DNA of 64,000 nt from Mycobacterium sp. GA-2829 (GTDB lineage Bacteria; Actinomycetota; Actinomycetes; Mycobacteriales; Mycobacteriaceae): positions 62,001 through 126,000 of the forward strand of contig NZ_LQIT01000056.1 of NCBI RefSeq assembly GCF_001499965.1. The letters are read 5' to 3'. The position numbers were made by a program, and so were the translations under genes. The notes below the pieces were generated by a model that made no database searches, was not told the DNA's origin, and saw nothing but the letters and a program-made list of their open reading frames with translations. Shown in pieces: positions 18,221-26,822 of this stretch. The first letter of the stretch is position 1, and the number at the start of each line of letters is the position of its first letter.

Positions 18221-19279
18221 CTCCGAGGTCGACCGGCCGAGCATGGTGGCGAGTTCGGTCGCGTCGTAGGCGACGACACCGCGGGCGACCATGGTCTCGT
18301 CGGGGGCGCGCAGTTCGACGACGTCACCGCCGTAGAACCGCCCCGACACCGCGGTGATGCCTGCGGGCAGCAGCGAACGACGTTGCCGCACAACGGCGTT
18401 GACCGCCCCGTGGTCGAGGGTGAGCGCACCCGTCGACTCCGCGGCGTACCGCACCCAGAACCGTCGCGACGACATGCGTTCGGCGCGCGGGGCGAACACG
18501 GTGCCCACCGACGCATCCGACAGTGCGGTCGCGGCGTCGGCGGCCGCGGCCAGCAGCACCGGCACCCCCGCATCGGAGGCCAGCAGCGCCGACGAAAGTT
18601 TCGAGGCCATGCCGCCGGTGCCGAGGCTGCTGCCGCGTCCGGCCACCACACCGTCGAGGTCGTCGGGTGCGGCCACCTCGGGGATGAAGCGGGCCGGATT
18701 GTCCTTGGGCGCCTTACGCGGATCGCCATCGTAGAGGCCGTCGATGTCCGACAGCAGGATCAGTGCGTCGGCACCGACCAGATGCGCGACCAGCGCCGAG
18801 AGCCGATCGTTGTCGCCGAACCGGATCTCGTTGGTGGCGACGGTGTCGTTCTCGTTGACGATGGCCACGGCGTGCAGGGCGCGCAGCCGGTCCAGGGTGC
18901 GTTGGGCGTTGGTGTGCTGCGCGCGCATCGAGATGTCGTGCGCGGTCAACAGCACCTGCCCGACGGTGCGCTCGTAGCGCGCGAAAGCTGTACTCCACGA
19001 ATTGATCAGCGCGACCTGCCCGACGCTGGCGGCGGCCTGTTTGGTGGCCAGGTCGGTCGGCCGCTTGGACAGCCGCAGCGGTTCGATACCCGCGGCGATC
19101 GCCCCCGAGGACACGATGACCACATCGGATCCGGCCCGCATCCGCTTCTCGATGGCTTCGACGAGGACGGCCAGTCGATTGGCGTCGAACACCCCGGCCG
19201 GGGTGGTCAGCGCGGTGGTGCCGATCTTGACGACGACGCTGCGCGCGGTCCGGATGGTCTCCCGATGAGACGAATTCAC
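18164..19279 (-). CDS. proB: Glutamate 5-kinase
   Basis: ProB phosphorylates glutamate to gamma-glutamyl phosphate, the first and feedback-controlled step of proline synthesis. The 371-residue protein has an amino acid kinase domain (VVKIGTTALT near residue 15, VSSGAIAAG near 56, and NENDTVAT and FGDNDRLSA further on), followed by a C-terminal PUA domain from about residue 275. The GTG start at 19279 overlaps the obgE stop as GTGA, as expected for the conserved rplU-rpmA-obgE-proB operon. A longer upstream frame is not used, since it would lie inside obgE. The 3' end overlaps the convergent gene at 17546-18220. Confidence 0.94.
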   Translation of the reverse strand: MNSSHRETIRTARSVVVKIGTTALTTPAGVFDANRLAVLVEAIEKRMRAGSDVVIVSSGAIAAGIEPLRLSKRPTDLATKQAAASVGQVALINSWSTAFARYERTVGQVLLTAHDISMRAQHTNAQRTLDRLRALHAVAIVNENDTVATNEIRFGDNDRLSALVAHLVGADALILLSDIDGLYDGDPRKAPKDNPARFIPEVAAPDDLDGVVAGRGSSLGTGGMASKLSSALLASDAGVPVLLAAAADAATALSDASVGTVFAPRAERMSSRRFWVRYAAESTGALTLDHGAVNAVVRQRRSLLPAGITAVSGRFYGGDVVELRAPDETMVARGVVAYDATELATMLGRSTSELPAEMRRPAVHADDLVAV

Positions 19280-20733
19280 TCGTCGCCGCCGGGTTCGTCG
19301 GTGGACCGCCGACGCTCCCGCCGGGCGATCTTGCGTTCGGCGGCCGAGACGCGGTCGGTCTGCTCGAGACGGGTGTCGGTGCCGCGCCCGGACATCTGGA
19401 TGTCCACGCCCGCGGGGGTCTGCGGCTCCCAGTCGAAAGTCATGTCCCCGATGGTGACCGCACAGCCCGGGCGGGCGCCCAAACGCAGCAGTTCGTCCTC
19501 GACACCGAGGCGGGCCAACCGGTCGCCGAGGTAGCCGACCGCCTCGTCGTTGTCGAAATCCGTTTGAGCGATCCACCGTTCGGGGCGCGATCCGCGCACC
19601 ACGAAACCGCCGTCGCCGTCGGGGTGCACGGTGAACCCGGTCTCGTCGACGGCGATCGGACGGATGACGGGCCTGCGCGGAACCACCGGCGGCTGCGCCT
19701 CCCGGTAGGTGCGGACCATGTCCCACAGCGCGAAGATCAACGGTCGCAAGCCATCCCGCGCGACCGTCGACACCTCGAACACCGGCCAGCCGAACCGTTG
19801 GGCCACGTCCTCGCGGACGAAGTCGGCCAGTTCACGGGCGTCAGGGACGTCGATCTTGTTGAGCACCACCGCGCGGGGCCGTTCGGCGAGATCGCCGAGC
19901 GTCGAATCCCCTTGCAGGGTCGGACGGTACGCGGCGAGTTCGGCCTCGAGCGCCTCGATGTCGGAGATCGGGTCGCGGCCGGGCTCCATCGTCGCGCAGT
20001 CGACGACGTGCACCAGCACCGCGCAGCGTTCGATGTGCCGCAGGAACTCCAGACCCAGACCGCGGCCCTGCGAGGCGCCGGGGATCAGACCCGGCACGTC
20101 GGCGACCGTGAACGTGTTGTCGCCCGCGGAGACCACGCCGAGGTTGGGCACCAGCGTGGTGAACGGATAGTCGGCGATCTTGGGCTTGGCCGCCGAGATG
20201 GTCGACACCAGCGAGGATTTACCCGCCGAGGGGAAACCGATCAGGCCGACGTCGGCGACCGTCTTCAGTTCCAGGGTGAGTTCGCGGACCTGCCCCTTCT
20301 CCCCCAGCAGCGCGAATCCGGGCGCCTTGCGGGAGCGGGAGGCCAGTGCGGCGTTGCCGAGCCCGCCGCGACCGCCCGCGGCGGCTTCGAAGCGGGTGCC
20401 CGCGCCGACGAGGTCGGCCAGCACGCGGCCCTCTTCATCGAGGACGACGGTGCCGTCGGGCACCTTGACCTCGAGGTCGGTACCGGCGGCGCCGTCACGG
20501 TTGCTGCCCGCGCCCTGTTTTCCGGAGGGGGCCACGACGTGCGGATGGAAATGGAAATCGAGCAGGGTGTGCACCTGCGGATCGACCACCAGTACGACGC
20601 TGCCGCCACGACCGCCGTTACCGCCGTCGGGACCGCCGAGTGGTTTGAACTTCTCGCGGTGCACCGACGCGCAACCGTTGCCGCCGTTGCCTGCCCGCGC
20701 GTGGATCACGACACGGTCGACAAAGCGAGGCAT
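19276..20733 (-). CDS. obgE: GTPase Obg
   Basis: A 485-residue Obg-family GTPase acting in late 50S ribosome assembly and stress control. It has the glycine-rich Obg fold in residues 1-158 (GGNGGRGGSVVLVV), a G domain with G1 GFPSAGKSSL, G3 DVPGL and G4 NKID, and a C-terminal OCT domain with a charged tail as in mycobacterial Obg. It sits after rpmA, 82 bases downstream, and overlaps proB by four bases, the standard mycobacterial order that joins ribosome biogenesis to proline synthesis. Confidence 0.96.
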   Translation of the reverse strand: MPRFVDRVVIHARAGNGGNGCASVHREKFKPLGGPDGGNGGRGGSVVLVVDPQVHTLLDFHFHPHVVAPSGKQGAGSNRDGAAGTDLEVKVPDGTVVLDEEGRVLADLVGAGTRFEAAAGGRGGLGNAALASRSRKAPGFALLGEKGQVRELTLELKTVADVGLIGFPSAGKSSLVSTISAAKPKIADYPFTTLVPNLGVVSAGDNTFTVADVPGLIPGASQGRGLGLEFLRHIERCAVLVHVVDCATMEPGRDPISDIEALEAELAAYRPTLQGDSTLGDLAERPRAVVLNKIDVPDARELADFVREDVAQRFGWPVFEVSTVARDGLRPLIFALWDMVRTYREAQPPVVPRRPVIRPIAVDETGFTVHPDGDGGFVVRGSRPERWIAQTDFDNDEAVGYLGDRLARLGVEDELLRLGARPGCAVTIGDMTFDWEPQTPAGVDIQMSGRGTDTRLEQTDRVSAAERKIARRERRRSTDEPGGDE

Positions 20734-20815
20734 GGTGTTTCACTCCTTCGTCGAGAGACAGTGGGGCGCCAAGCTACGAGAATCCGGCGCCCGAACGTCG
20801 ATCTCGACGCGGGAA

Positions 20816-21082
20816 CTAGACCTCCGGCCGGGCGACCGGAACGATGTTGACGGTCTTGCGACCGCGACGGCTGCCGAATTCGACGGAGCCGGGAGCGGTG
20901 GCGAACAGGGTGTCGTCACCGCCACGGCCGACGTTCACGCCGGGGTGGAAGTGGGTGCCGCGCTGCCGCACGATGATCTCGCCGGCCTTGACGACCTGGC
21001 CGCCGAAGCGCTTCACACCGAGCCGCTGGGCGGCGGAATCACGACCGTTGCGCGAGCTGGACGCGCCCTTCTTGTGTGCCAT
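20816..21082 (-). CDS. rpmA: 50S ribosomal protein bL27
   Basis: An 88-residue bL27, whose N-terminus reaches toward the peptidyl-transferase centre. The sequence starts [16 protein letters not shown], without the cleavable leader seen in Firmicutes, and contains the conserved [19 protein letters not shown]. It lies 16 bases downstream of rplU in the rplU-rpmA-obgE-proB operon. Confidence 0.98.
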
Positions 21083-21098
21083 GTCTTCTCGCCTCCAG

Positions 21099-21410
21099 TT
21101 ACTTGATGCCGGTGACCTTCAGGACCGTCAGCTGCTGACGGTGACCCTGACGCTTGTGGTAGCCGGTCTTGTTCTTGAACTTGTGGATACGGATCTTGGG
21201 GCCCTTGGTGTGCTCGAGCACCTCACCGGTGACCGCGACCTTGGCCAGGTCCTCGGCCTTGGTGGTGACGTCGGCGCCGTCGACGACCAGCGCGACGGGC
21301 AGCGACACCGAGGCGCCGGGCTCCGAGTCGAGCTTCTCGACCTTGACCACGTCACCAACGGCGACCTTGTACTGCTTGCCGCCGGTCTTGACGATTGCGT
21401 AGCTCGCCAT
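21099..21410 (-). CDS. rplU: 50S ribosomal protein bL21
   Basis: A 103-residue bL21, the normal length, starting [16 protein letters not shown] and ending with [14 protein letters not shown], the hallmark RNA-binding tail. It is first in the operon with rpmA, obgE and proB and follows a candidate promoter and a leader of about 120 bases. Confidence 0.98.
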
Positions 21411-21537
21411 CGTGTCCTAGTCCTCTTCCGTATCCGGTGCGCGCACTGCGTACCCAGGGCTTGCGTGCGCGGGTCTGGGGTGCGGGCGTCGATTCGAGCC
21501 CGCGGCCGCCGGCGGTCAGCCTGGCGGCAACTGGTCA

Positions 21538-21567
21538 AGGGTACGTGACCAGCGGGTAAAGGGTCAA
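21538..21567 (-). promoter_or_regulatory. Candidate promoter of the rplU operon
   Basis: On the minus strand a TTGACC box (21567-21562) is followed, after 18 bases, by TACCCT (21543-21538). Initiation near 21531 would give a leader of about 120 bases before rplU, long enough for L21-type autoregulatory structure. It is placed directly after the rne stop, so rplU need not depend on rne transcription. Based on hexamer match only. Confidence 0.4.
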
Positions 21568-21572
21568 ACCGC

Positions 21573-24437
21573 CTACTCGTTGCTGGGCGGACCCGCGGGG
21601 CGGGCTGCCGCGCGCCGCCGCGGACGCCGCACGGGCAGCGCGATCACCTCGGGTTCGTCGTCCTCGTCCTCGGAATCCTCGTCGGAGTCATCGTCCTCAG
21701 CATCGTCGTCCGAGTCCAGAACGTCGATGTCGTCGTCCTCGTCCTCGTCTTCGTCGTCGTCGAGGTCGATCTCGTCGGAGTCCTCGTCATCGGAGTCCTC
21801 GTCGTCGGAGTCCTCGTCGGAGTCGTCGTCGGACTCCTCGAAGTCCTCGTCCTCGTCGCTCAACTCTTCGGCGACCGCGTCGTGGACCTTCTCGGCGGTC
21901 TCGTCGTCGCGCTCGTCGATCGGCTGCGTCTCGTCGGACTCGTCGTCATCCTCGTGACGGCCGCCGTTCGCCGCGGCCATCGCCTTGAACATCGGGTGCT
22001 CGCCTGCGGGGTGCGGCGGCACCTTGACCACGGGCACTTCTTCGGGCTTGGCGGCGCCCTTCTTGCCGCGCTTGCTGCGCCTGCCGGTGCCCGGCTCGGA
22101 CTTGCGGCCGCCGCCGTTACCCGACGCGTTGTCGATCGGATCGCCGTGCAGCATGATCCCGCGCCCCGCGCAGTGCGGACACGGCGAGGAGAACGCCTCG
22201 ATCAGCCCGGTGCCCAACCGCTTGCGGGTCAGCTGCACCAGCCCCAGCGACGTCACCTCGGACACCTGGTGGCGGGTGCGGTCCCGGGCCAGCGCCTCGG
22301 TCAACCGGCGCAGCACGAGGTCGCGGTTGGACTCGAGCACCATGTCGATGAAGTCGATGACGATGATGCCGCCGATGTCGCGCAGCCGCAGCTGGCGCAC
22401 GATCTCCTCGGCGGCCTCGAGGTTGTTGCGGGTCACGGTCTGTTCGAGGTTGCCGCCGGACCCGGTGAACTTGCCGGTGTTGACGTCGACGACCGTCATC
22501 GCCTCGGTGCGGTCGATCACGAGCGTGCCGCCCGAGGGCAGCCACACCTTGCGGTCCATGGCCTTGGCGAGCTGTTCGTCGATGCGGTGCACCGCGAACA
22601 CATCGGGACGGTCGCCGTCACCGGCGGGGTCGTACTTCGACAGCCGCGGCATCAGGTCCGGCGCGACGGACTCGACGTAGGAGTTGATGGTGTTCCACGC
22701 CTCGTCGCCGGAGACGATCAGCCCGGAGAAGTCCTCGTTGAACAGGTCGCGGATGACCTTGACGAGCACGTCGGGCTCTTCGTACAGCGCGACGGCGGCA
22801 CCGGCCTTCTTCTCGGTGATCTCGGCGGCCTTGGCCTCGATCTGTGTCCACCGCTCCTGCAGCCGGTTCACGTCGGCGCGGATGTCGTCTTCCTTCACAC
22901 CCTCGGACGCGGTGCGGATGATGACGCCTGCGTCCTGCGGGACGACCTCACGCAGGATCTCCTTGAGCCGCTGACGTTCGGTGTCGGGCAGCTTGCGGCT
23001 GATGCCGGTCGACGACGCGCCAGGCACGTAGACCAGGTAGCGGCCGGCCAGCGACACCTGGGTGGTCAGGCGCGCACCCTTGTGACCCACCGGATCCTTG
23101 CTGACCTGCACGACGACGTAGTCGCCGGGTTTGAGGGCCTGCTCGATCTTGCGGTTCTGCCCGCCGAGACCCGCGGCCTCCCAGTTCACCTCGCCGGCGT
23201 AGAGCACACCGTTGCGGCCGCGGCCGATGTCGACGAACGCCGCCTCCATCGACGGCAGCACGTTCTGCACGATGCCCAGGTAGATGTTGCCGACCAGCGA
23301 CGCCGACGCCGGTGACGTGACGAAGTGTTCGACGACGACCCCGTCCTCGAGGACGGCGATCTGCGTGTACCGGGCGCCTTCGTGCGGGGGTTCGGTGCGG
23401 ACCTTGTCGCGCACCACCATGACGCGCTCGACGGCTTCGCGGCGGGCCAGGAACTCGGCCTCCGACAGGATCGGCGGACGGCGCCGACCCGCATCGCGGC
23501 CGTCCCTGCGGCGCTGACGCTTGGCTTCGAGCCGGGTGGACCCGCTGATGCCCTGGATCTCGTTGTCGTCGCCGTCGCCGGACTTGCCGCCGCGCTCCCG
23601 CGGGGGCCGCTCGTGCACGACGGTGTTGGGCGGATCGTCGGGTGAACCGTTGTCGGAATCATCCGACGAACCGGACTTGCGCCGCCGCCTGCGGCGCCGC
23701 CGGCGCGAACTGCCGTCGCCGCCGGAGGTGTCGTCGTCGCTGTCGTCGTCGGAGTCGTCCGCGCCGCCCTGGTCGCTGTCGGCCTGATCGTCGGTCTTGG
23801 TGTCGGCGCTGTCGGTGCCGTCGCCGTCGCCGTTGTCGTCGCTCTGCTCACCACGGCCCCGGCCCCGGCCCCGGCGGCCGCGGCGGCGGCGCCGCGCGGC
23901 GGGACGCTCGGCGTCGCCGTCCTCGTCGCCGTCGGTCGAGGCGGTGTCGTCCTCGTCCTCGTCGTCGTCTTCGTCGTCGTCCTCGTCGGCGGGTCGGAAC
24001 CGCACCGGCTGGGGTGCGACGAACAGCGGCAGGTAGTCCGCCCGTTCGACCGGCGGGGTCTCGAGGATGGCCCGGGACTCGGGCTCGGCGTCGGCTTGGG
24101 GTTCGTTGTCGGTGGCGGCAGCCTCGATCGTGACCTCGACGATCTCCACCGTCTCGACGACCACCTCGGCCGGCACCTCGACGGCCCCGGCGGCCTCGAC
24201 CGCCTCGCTGGCGAGCACCTCGCGGACCTTCTCGGCCTGGGACTGGTCGACGGTCGAATGCGCGCTACGGGCGCGCCCGTCGAGTTCGGCCAAGGCGTCG
24301 AGGACCCGCCTGCTGGTGGTTCCGAGGACCCGCGCAAGCGAATGCACCCTCAGCCGTTCGGGGAGCCTTTCGCGAGGTTGAACGTCCTCTGACGATTCCG
24401 GTGAGTCTTGGGCTTGAGTATTTTCACTGTCGGCCAC
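21573..24437 (-). CDS. rne: Ribonuclease E/G
   Basis: A 954-residue RNase E, the main endonuclease of RNA decay and rRNA processing. The central catalytic part, from about residue 320 to 800, contains an S1 domain (GARLTTQVSLAGRYLVYVPG region), the metal-binding VIDFIDM segment and the zinc-link motif CPHCAGRG. It is flanked, as in other mycobacteria, by long disordered arms: an N-terminal 300 residues rich in Asp, Glu, Arg and Ser, and a C-terminal 130 or so dominated by Asp, Glu and Ser. These give runs of GTC/GAC repeats in the DNA. Starts at GTG 24437. The dctA gene found between rplU and rne in M. tuberculosis is absent. Confidence 0.95.
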   Translation of the reverse strand: MADSENTQAQDSPESSEDVQPRERLPERLRVHSLARVLGTTSRRVLDALAELDGRARSAHSTVDQSQAEKVREVLASEAVEAAGAVEVPAEVVVETVEIVEVTIEAAATDNEPQADAEPESRAILETPPVERADYLPLFVAPQPVRFRPADEDDDEDDDEDEDDTASTDGDEDGDAERPAARRRRRGRRGRGRGRGEQSDDNGDGDGTDSADTKTDDQADSDQGGADDSDDDSDDDTSGGDGSSRRRRRRRRRKSGSSDDSDNGSPDDPPNTVVHERPPRERGGKSGDGDDNEIQGISGSTRLEAKRQRRRDGRDAGRRRPPILSEAEFLARREAVERVMVVRDKVRTEPPHEGARYTQIAVLEDGVVVEHFVTSPASASLVGNIYLGIVQNVLPSMEAAFVDIGRGRNGVLYAGEVNWEAAGLGGQNRKIEQALKPGDYVVVQVSKDPVGHKGARLTTQVSLAGRYLVYVPGASSTGISRKLPDTERQRLKEILREVVPQDAGVIIRTASEGVKEDDIRADVNRLQERWTQIEAKAAEITEKKAGAAVALYEEPDVLVKVIRDLFNEDFSGLIVSGDEAWNTINSYVESVAPDLMPRLSKYDPAGDGDRPDVFAVHRIDEQLAKAMDRKVWLPSGGTLVIDRTEAMTVVDVNTGKFTGSGGNLEQTVTRNNLEAAEEIVRQLRLRDIGGIIVIDFIDMVLESNRDLVLRRLTEALARDRTRHQVSEVTSLGLVQLTRKRLGTGLIEAFSSPCPHCAGRGIMLHGDPIDNASGNGGGRKSEPGTGRRSKRGKKGAAKPEEVPVVKVPPHPAGEHPMFKAMAAANGGRHEDDDESDETQPIDERDDETAEKVHDAVAEELSDEDEDFEESDDDSDEDSDDEDSDDEDSDEIDLDDDEDEDEDDDIDVLDSDDDAEDDDSDEDSEDEDDEPEVIALPVRRPRRRAAARPAGPPSNE

Positions 24438-24732
24438 GTATTCTCCTCAAGCCCCCGGGCGCGTCCTACAGACGCGGCCACGCGAGGGCTTCCGCTGTTG
24501 TACCCGGTGAGCGTTCCCCGGGCTTGTTGTGGTCTCGCTCCGAGCGGCCCCAGGTCAGAACCCACTCAGTGCCTGGCTGAATGACGGCTGGACGGTCGGC
24601 GCCGCACCGCGGTGGCGGTGGTCGCGCACGTCGAAGTCTTCATTCGGGCGACGAACTCTGGTTGAAGTCCGGCTACCCGCGACCAGTATCCCACACGAGA
24701 CGGCGCCGGCCGACCAGGCGCCGCAGACAGCG
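24438..24732 (-). promoter_or_regulatory. rne upstream region with candidate promoter and long leader
   Basis: This 295-base gap between ndk and rne holds no gene. On the minus strand a GATACT hexamer at 24690-24685, preceded by TGTGG, could be a -10 element, which would give a leader of about 240 bases. Long leaders before rne are known to mediate autoregulation in other bacteria; that role here is inference. Confidence 0.35.
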
Positions 24733-25143
24733 TCAGATTCCGGGGAACCAGAGTTCGATCTCGCGGGCCGCGGACTCCGGCGAATCGGAGCCGTGCACCA
24801 GGTTGTCCTGCGTCACCAGGGCCAGGTCGCCGCGGATGGTGCCCGGCGCGGCCTTCTCGACGGGATCGGTGCCGCCGGCGATCTGACGGAACGCGGCGAT
24901 CGCACGCGGACCCTCGACGATGGCGGCCACCACCGGACCGGAGGTGATGAATTCCAGCAGCGAACCGAAGAACGGCTTGCCCTCGTGCTCGGCGTAGTGC
25001 TTGCGGGCGAGGTCCTCGCTGACCGTCTTCAGCTCGAGAGCGGCCAGGGTCAGACCCTTCCGCTCGATCCGGGCGAGGATGTCCCCGACCAGTCGCCGCT
25101 GCACGCCGTCGGGCTTGATCAAAACCAGGGTCCGCTCAGTCAC
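24733..25143 (-). CDS. ndk: Nucleoside diphosphate kinase
   Basis: A 136-residue NDK that balances nucleoside triphosphates through a phosphohistidine intermediate. The active His117 is in NLVHGSDS, and the N-terminus TERTLVLIKPDGVQRRL is standard. The start is GTG at 25143. In M. tuberculosis the next upstream gene is the DUF4233 protein before folC; here a TetR and two-gene unit (25190-27993) is inserted between them. Confidence 0.97.
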   Translation of the reverse strand: MTERTLVLIKPDGVQRRLVGDILARIERKGLTLAALELKTVSEDLARKHYAEHEGKPFFGSLLEFITSGPVVAAIVEGPRAIAAFRQIAGGTDPVEKAAPGTIRGDLALVTQDNLVHGSDSPESAAREIELWFPGI

Positions 25144-25189
25144 GGCGGACAGCGTACCGGCCCTGGCTGCCGAAGCGTCAATGCGCAGA

Positions 25190-25798
25190 TCAGTGGTGGT
25201 TCTGGGACAGGATCGCCCCGCCCAGCCAGCGGTGCAGGAAGCTGCGGAGCTCGTCGCGGGACCGCGACGGCGGGTTGGGCGCCACGAAGAACGACAGCAT
25301 GGTGCGCAGCGTGAACTCCACCAGATCGCCCAGCGCGGCGTCGTCGTAGCCGTAGTCGGCCCAGTCGACGTCGAAGCGGTTGATCATCCGCATGCCGATC
25401 GCGCGCGCCTCGTCGGAGGCGATGGCCCCGGAGTGGGTGCCGACATACGGCTCGGACAGCAGGATGCCCAGGTGCGGTGTGCGCGCGACCTCGTCCAGCG
25501 AGAACAGCACACCCTCGGTCATGGCCTCGGCCGGATCCTTGATGCCGCGAACCGCGCCGGCGAGGCGGTCGAGGAAGTCGTCCACCGAGGCGATCGCCGC
25601 GGCCCGCATGAGCGCGTCGGCCGTCGGGTAGTAGCGGTACACCGTCTGGCGGATGACCCCGAGCGAGGCCGCGACGTCGGAGATGCTGATCGCCGTCCCG
25701 GTTTTCGCGAGCAGCCCCACCGCGGCCTCGACGATGCGCCGGGAAGCCTCCTCGTCGTCGGCGGGCGGCGCTCCGTTCCACCCTCGCCTCCGCGCCAT
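25190..25798 (-). CDS. TetR-family transcriptional regulator
   Basis: A 202-residue regulator. The N-terminal helix-turn-helix spans about residues 35-60 (ISISDVAASLGVIRQTVYRYY), followed by an all-helical ligand domain. It starts at ATG 25798, chosen because the first helix then begins at the normal distance; a longer frame would run into the divergent gene. It is divergently transcribed from the metal-dependent hydrolase and membrane-protein pair, and the 88-base gap contains two inverted repeats, so it most likely controls that pair and itself. The inducer is unknown. Confidence 0.85.
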   Translation of the reverse strand: MARRRGWNGAPPADDEEASRRIVEAAVGLLAKTGTAISISDVAASLGVIRQTVYRYYPTADALMRAAAIASVDDFLDRLAGAVRGIKDPAEAMTEGVLFSLDEVARTPHLGILLSEPYVGTHSGAIASDEARAIGMRMINRFDVDWADYGYDDAALGDLVEFTLRTMLSFFVAPNPPSRSRDELRSFLHRWLGGAILSQNHH

Positions 25799-25811
25799 GG
25801 TCAGCAGGATA

Positions 25812-25832
25812 GTTGACCTTCGGCCGGTCAAC
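25812..25832. promoter_or_regulatory. Inverted repeat, candidate TetR operator 1
   Basis: GTTGACC (25812-25818) and GGTCAAC (25826-25832) form a perfect 7-base dyad with a 7-base spacer, 14 bases upstream of the TetR start. It is one of two adjacent dyads in the divergent promoter region. Confidence 0.45.
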
Positions 25833-25865
25833 ATACAATCATACGAAGCACGTATGGTTTGTATG
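25832..25865. promoter_or_regulatory. Inverted repeat, candidate TetR operator 2
   Basis: The arms CATACAATCATACG (25832-25845) and CGTATGGTTTGTATG (25851-25865) are complementary except for one mismatch and one extra base, around a 5-base centre. It lies just upstream of the hydrolase start at 25887 and is AT-rich compared with its surroundings, as expected of an operator overlapping a promoter. Confidence 0.5.
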
Positions 25866-25886
25866 TTCACGAGCGGAGTGCCCTCG

Positions 25887-26822
25887 ATGACCGACCTCAT
25901 AGTCCGCAAGATGCGGTTCGCATTCGCCGAATCCCCCGTCCCGTTCTGCTGGAACGAGGACAACCCCGCGTTCTCGTCGATGGCCAACGCCGTCTCGTTC
26001 CTCGCGGTGGCCTTCGAGAAGATGATCGGCGCGATGATCCCCGAGGCGATGCCGCTGATCGCCGATCCGGCGATCGCCGCGGAAGCCGACGCCTTCGCCC
26101 GGCAGGAGGGTCAGCACTCGATGGCCCACCGCCAGCACACCAAGGCGCTGATCAAGCGGTACCCGGGCCTCGAGGAGACCCTCGACGAGGTGATCGCCAC
26201 CTACGACGCGCTGACCTCCGACACCGAACTGCGCTACCGGCTGGCCTACACCGCCGACCTCGAGGCGACGTTCACCCCGGCGTTCAAACTCATGCTCGAC
26301 AACGACGCCGCCCTGTTCGCCCCCGGCGACGATCGCGTCGCGTCGCTGTTCCTCTGGCACTTCGTCGAGGAGGTCGAGCACCGCAGTTCGGCGCTGATCA
26401 TCTACGACGCGGTAATCGAGGACCCCTGGTACCGCATGCGGGTGGCGCCGTCGGTGTTCGCCCACGTGTGGGCCGCCCTCCGCGTCGCCTGTGAAGGCTT
26501 CAACAAACACGTACCGCTGGCCGACCGGCGAGTCGACGCGCTGTCGATGTTCGGTATGCAGGCACGCAAAAAGGCCCTGCTGCAACGCTTCCCGCGGCTC
26601 GGAGTGCCGTACGACGGGCCCGTCGACAACGCCTTCCGCCGCCTGCCGAAGCGCGAGATGCTGACCGCCTTCACCGGCGTCGTGCGCAGTCAGATCCCGG
26701 GGCACGATCCGGCGCACGAGAAGCTGCCCGACCTGGCGCAGGAGTGGTTCGATCGCTACGAAGCCGGTTACGAGGTCACCCGGTGGTACACCGCGGCGAA
26801 AGTGAGTGACGCCCATGTCTGA
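25887..26822 (+). CDS. Predicted metal-dependent hydrolase (PF10118-type, ferritin-like)
   Basis: A 311-residue helical protein resembling the COG3687 family of predicted metal-dependent hydrolases. Likely metal ligands are in RQEGQHSMAHRQH near residue 73 and HFVEEVEHRS near residue 160, a two-E-x2-H-like pattern reminiscent of diiron proteins. The ATG at 25887 is chosen because CGGAG lies eight bases upstream; in-frame ATGs at 25854 and 25863 fall inside the operator dyad. The biochemical function of this family is not established. It overlaps the membrane protein gene by eight bases, so the two are co-translated. Confidence 0.7.
   Translation: MTDLIVRKMRFAFAESPVPFCWNEDNPAFSSMANAVSFLAVAFEKMIGAMIPEAMPLIADPAIAAEADAFARQEGQHSMAHRQHTKALIKRYPGLEETLDEVIATYDALTSDTELRYRLAYTADLEATFTPAFKLMLDNDAALFAPGDDRVASLFLWHFVEEVEHRSSALIIYDAVIEDPWYRMRVAPSVFAHVWAALRVACEGFNKHVPLADRRVDALSMFGMQARKKALLQRFPRLGVPYDGPVDNAFRRLPKREMLTAFTGVVRSQIPGHDPAHEKLPDLAQEWFDRYEAGYEVTRWYTAAKVSDAHV

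Noticed and set aside
21580..21957. Serine-rich open frame antisense to the acidic rne tail
   Set aside because: It is the complement of Asp/Glu/Ser codon repeats and has no start context.
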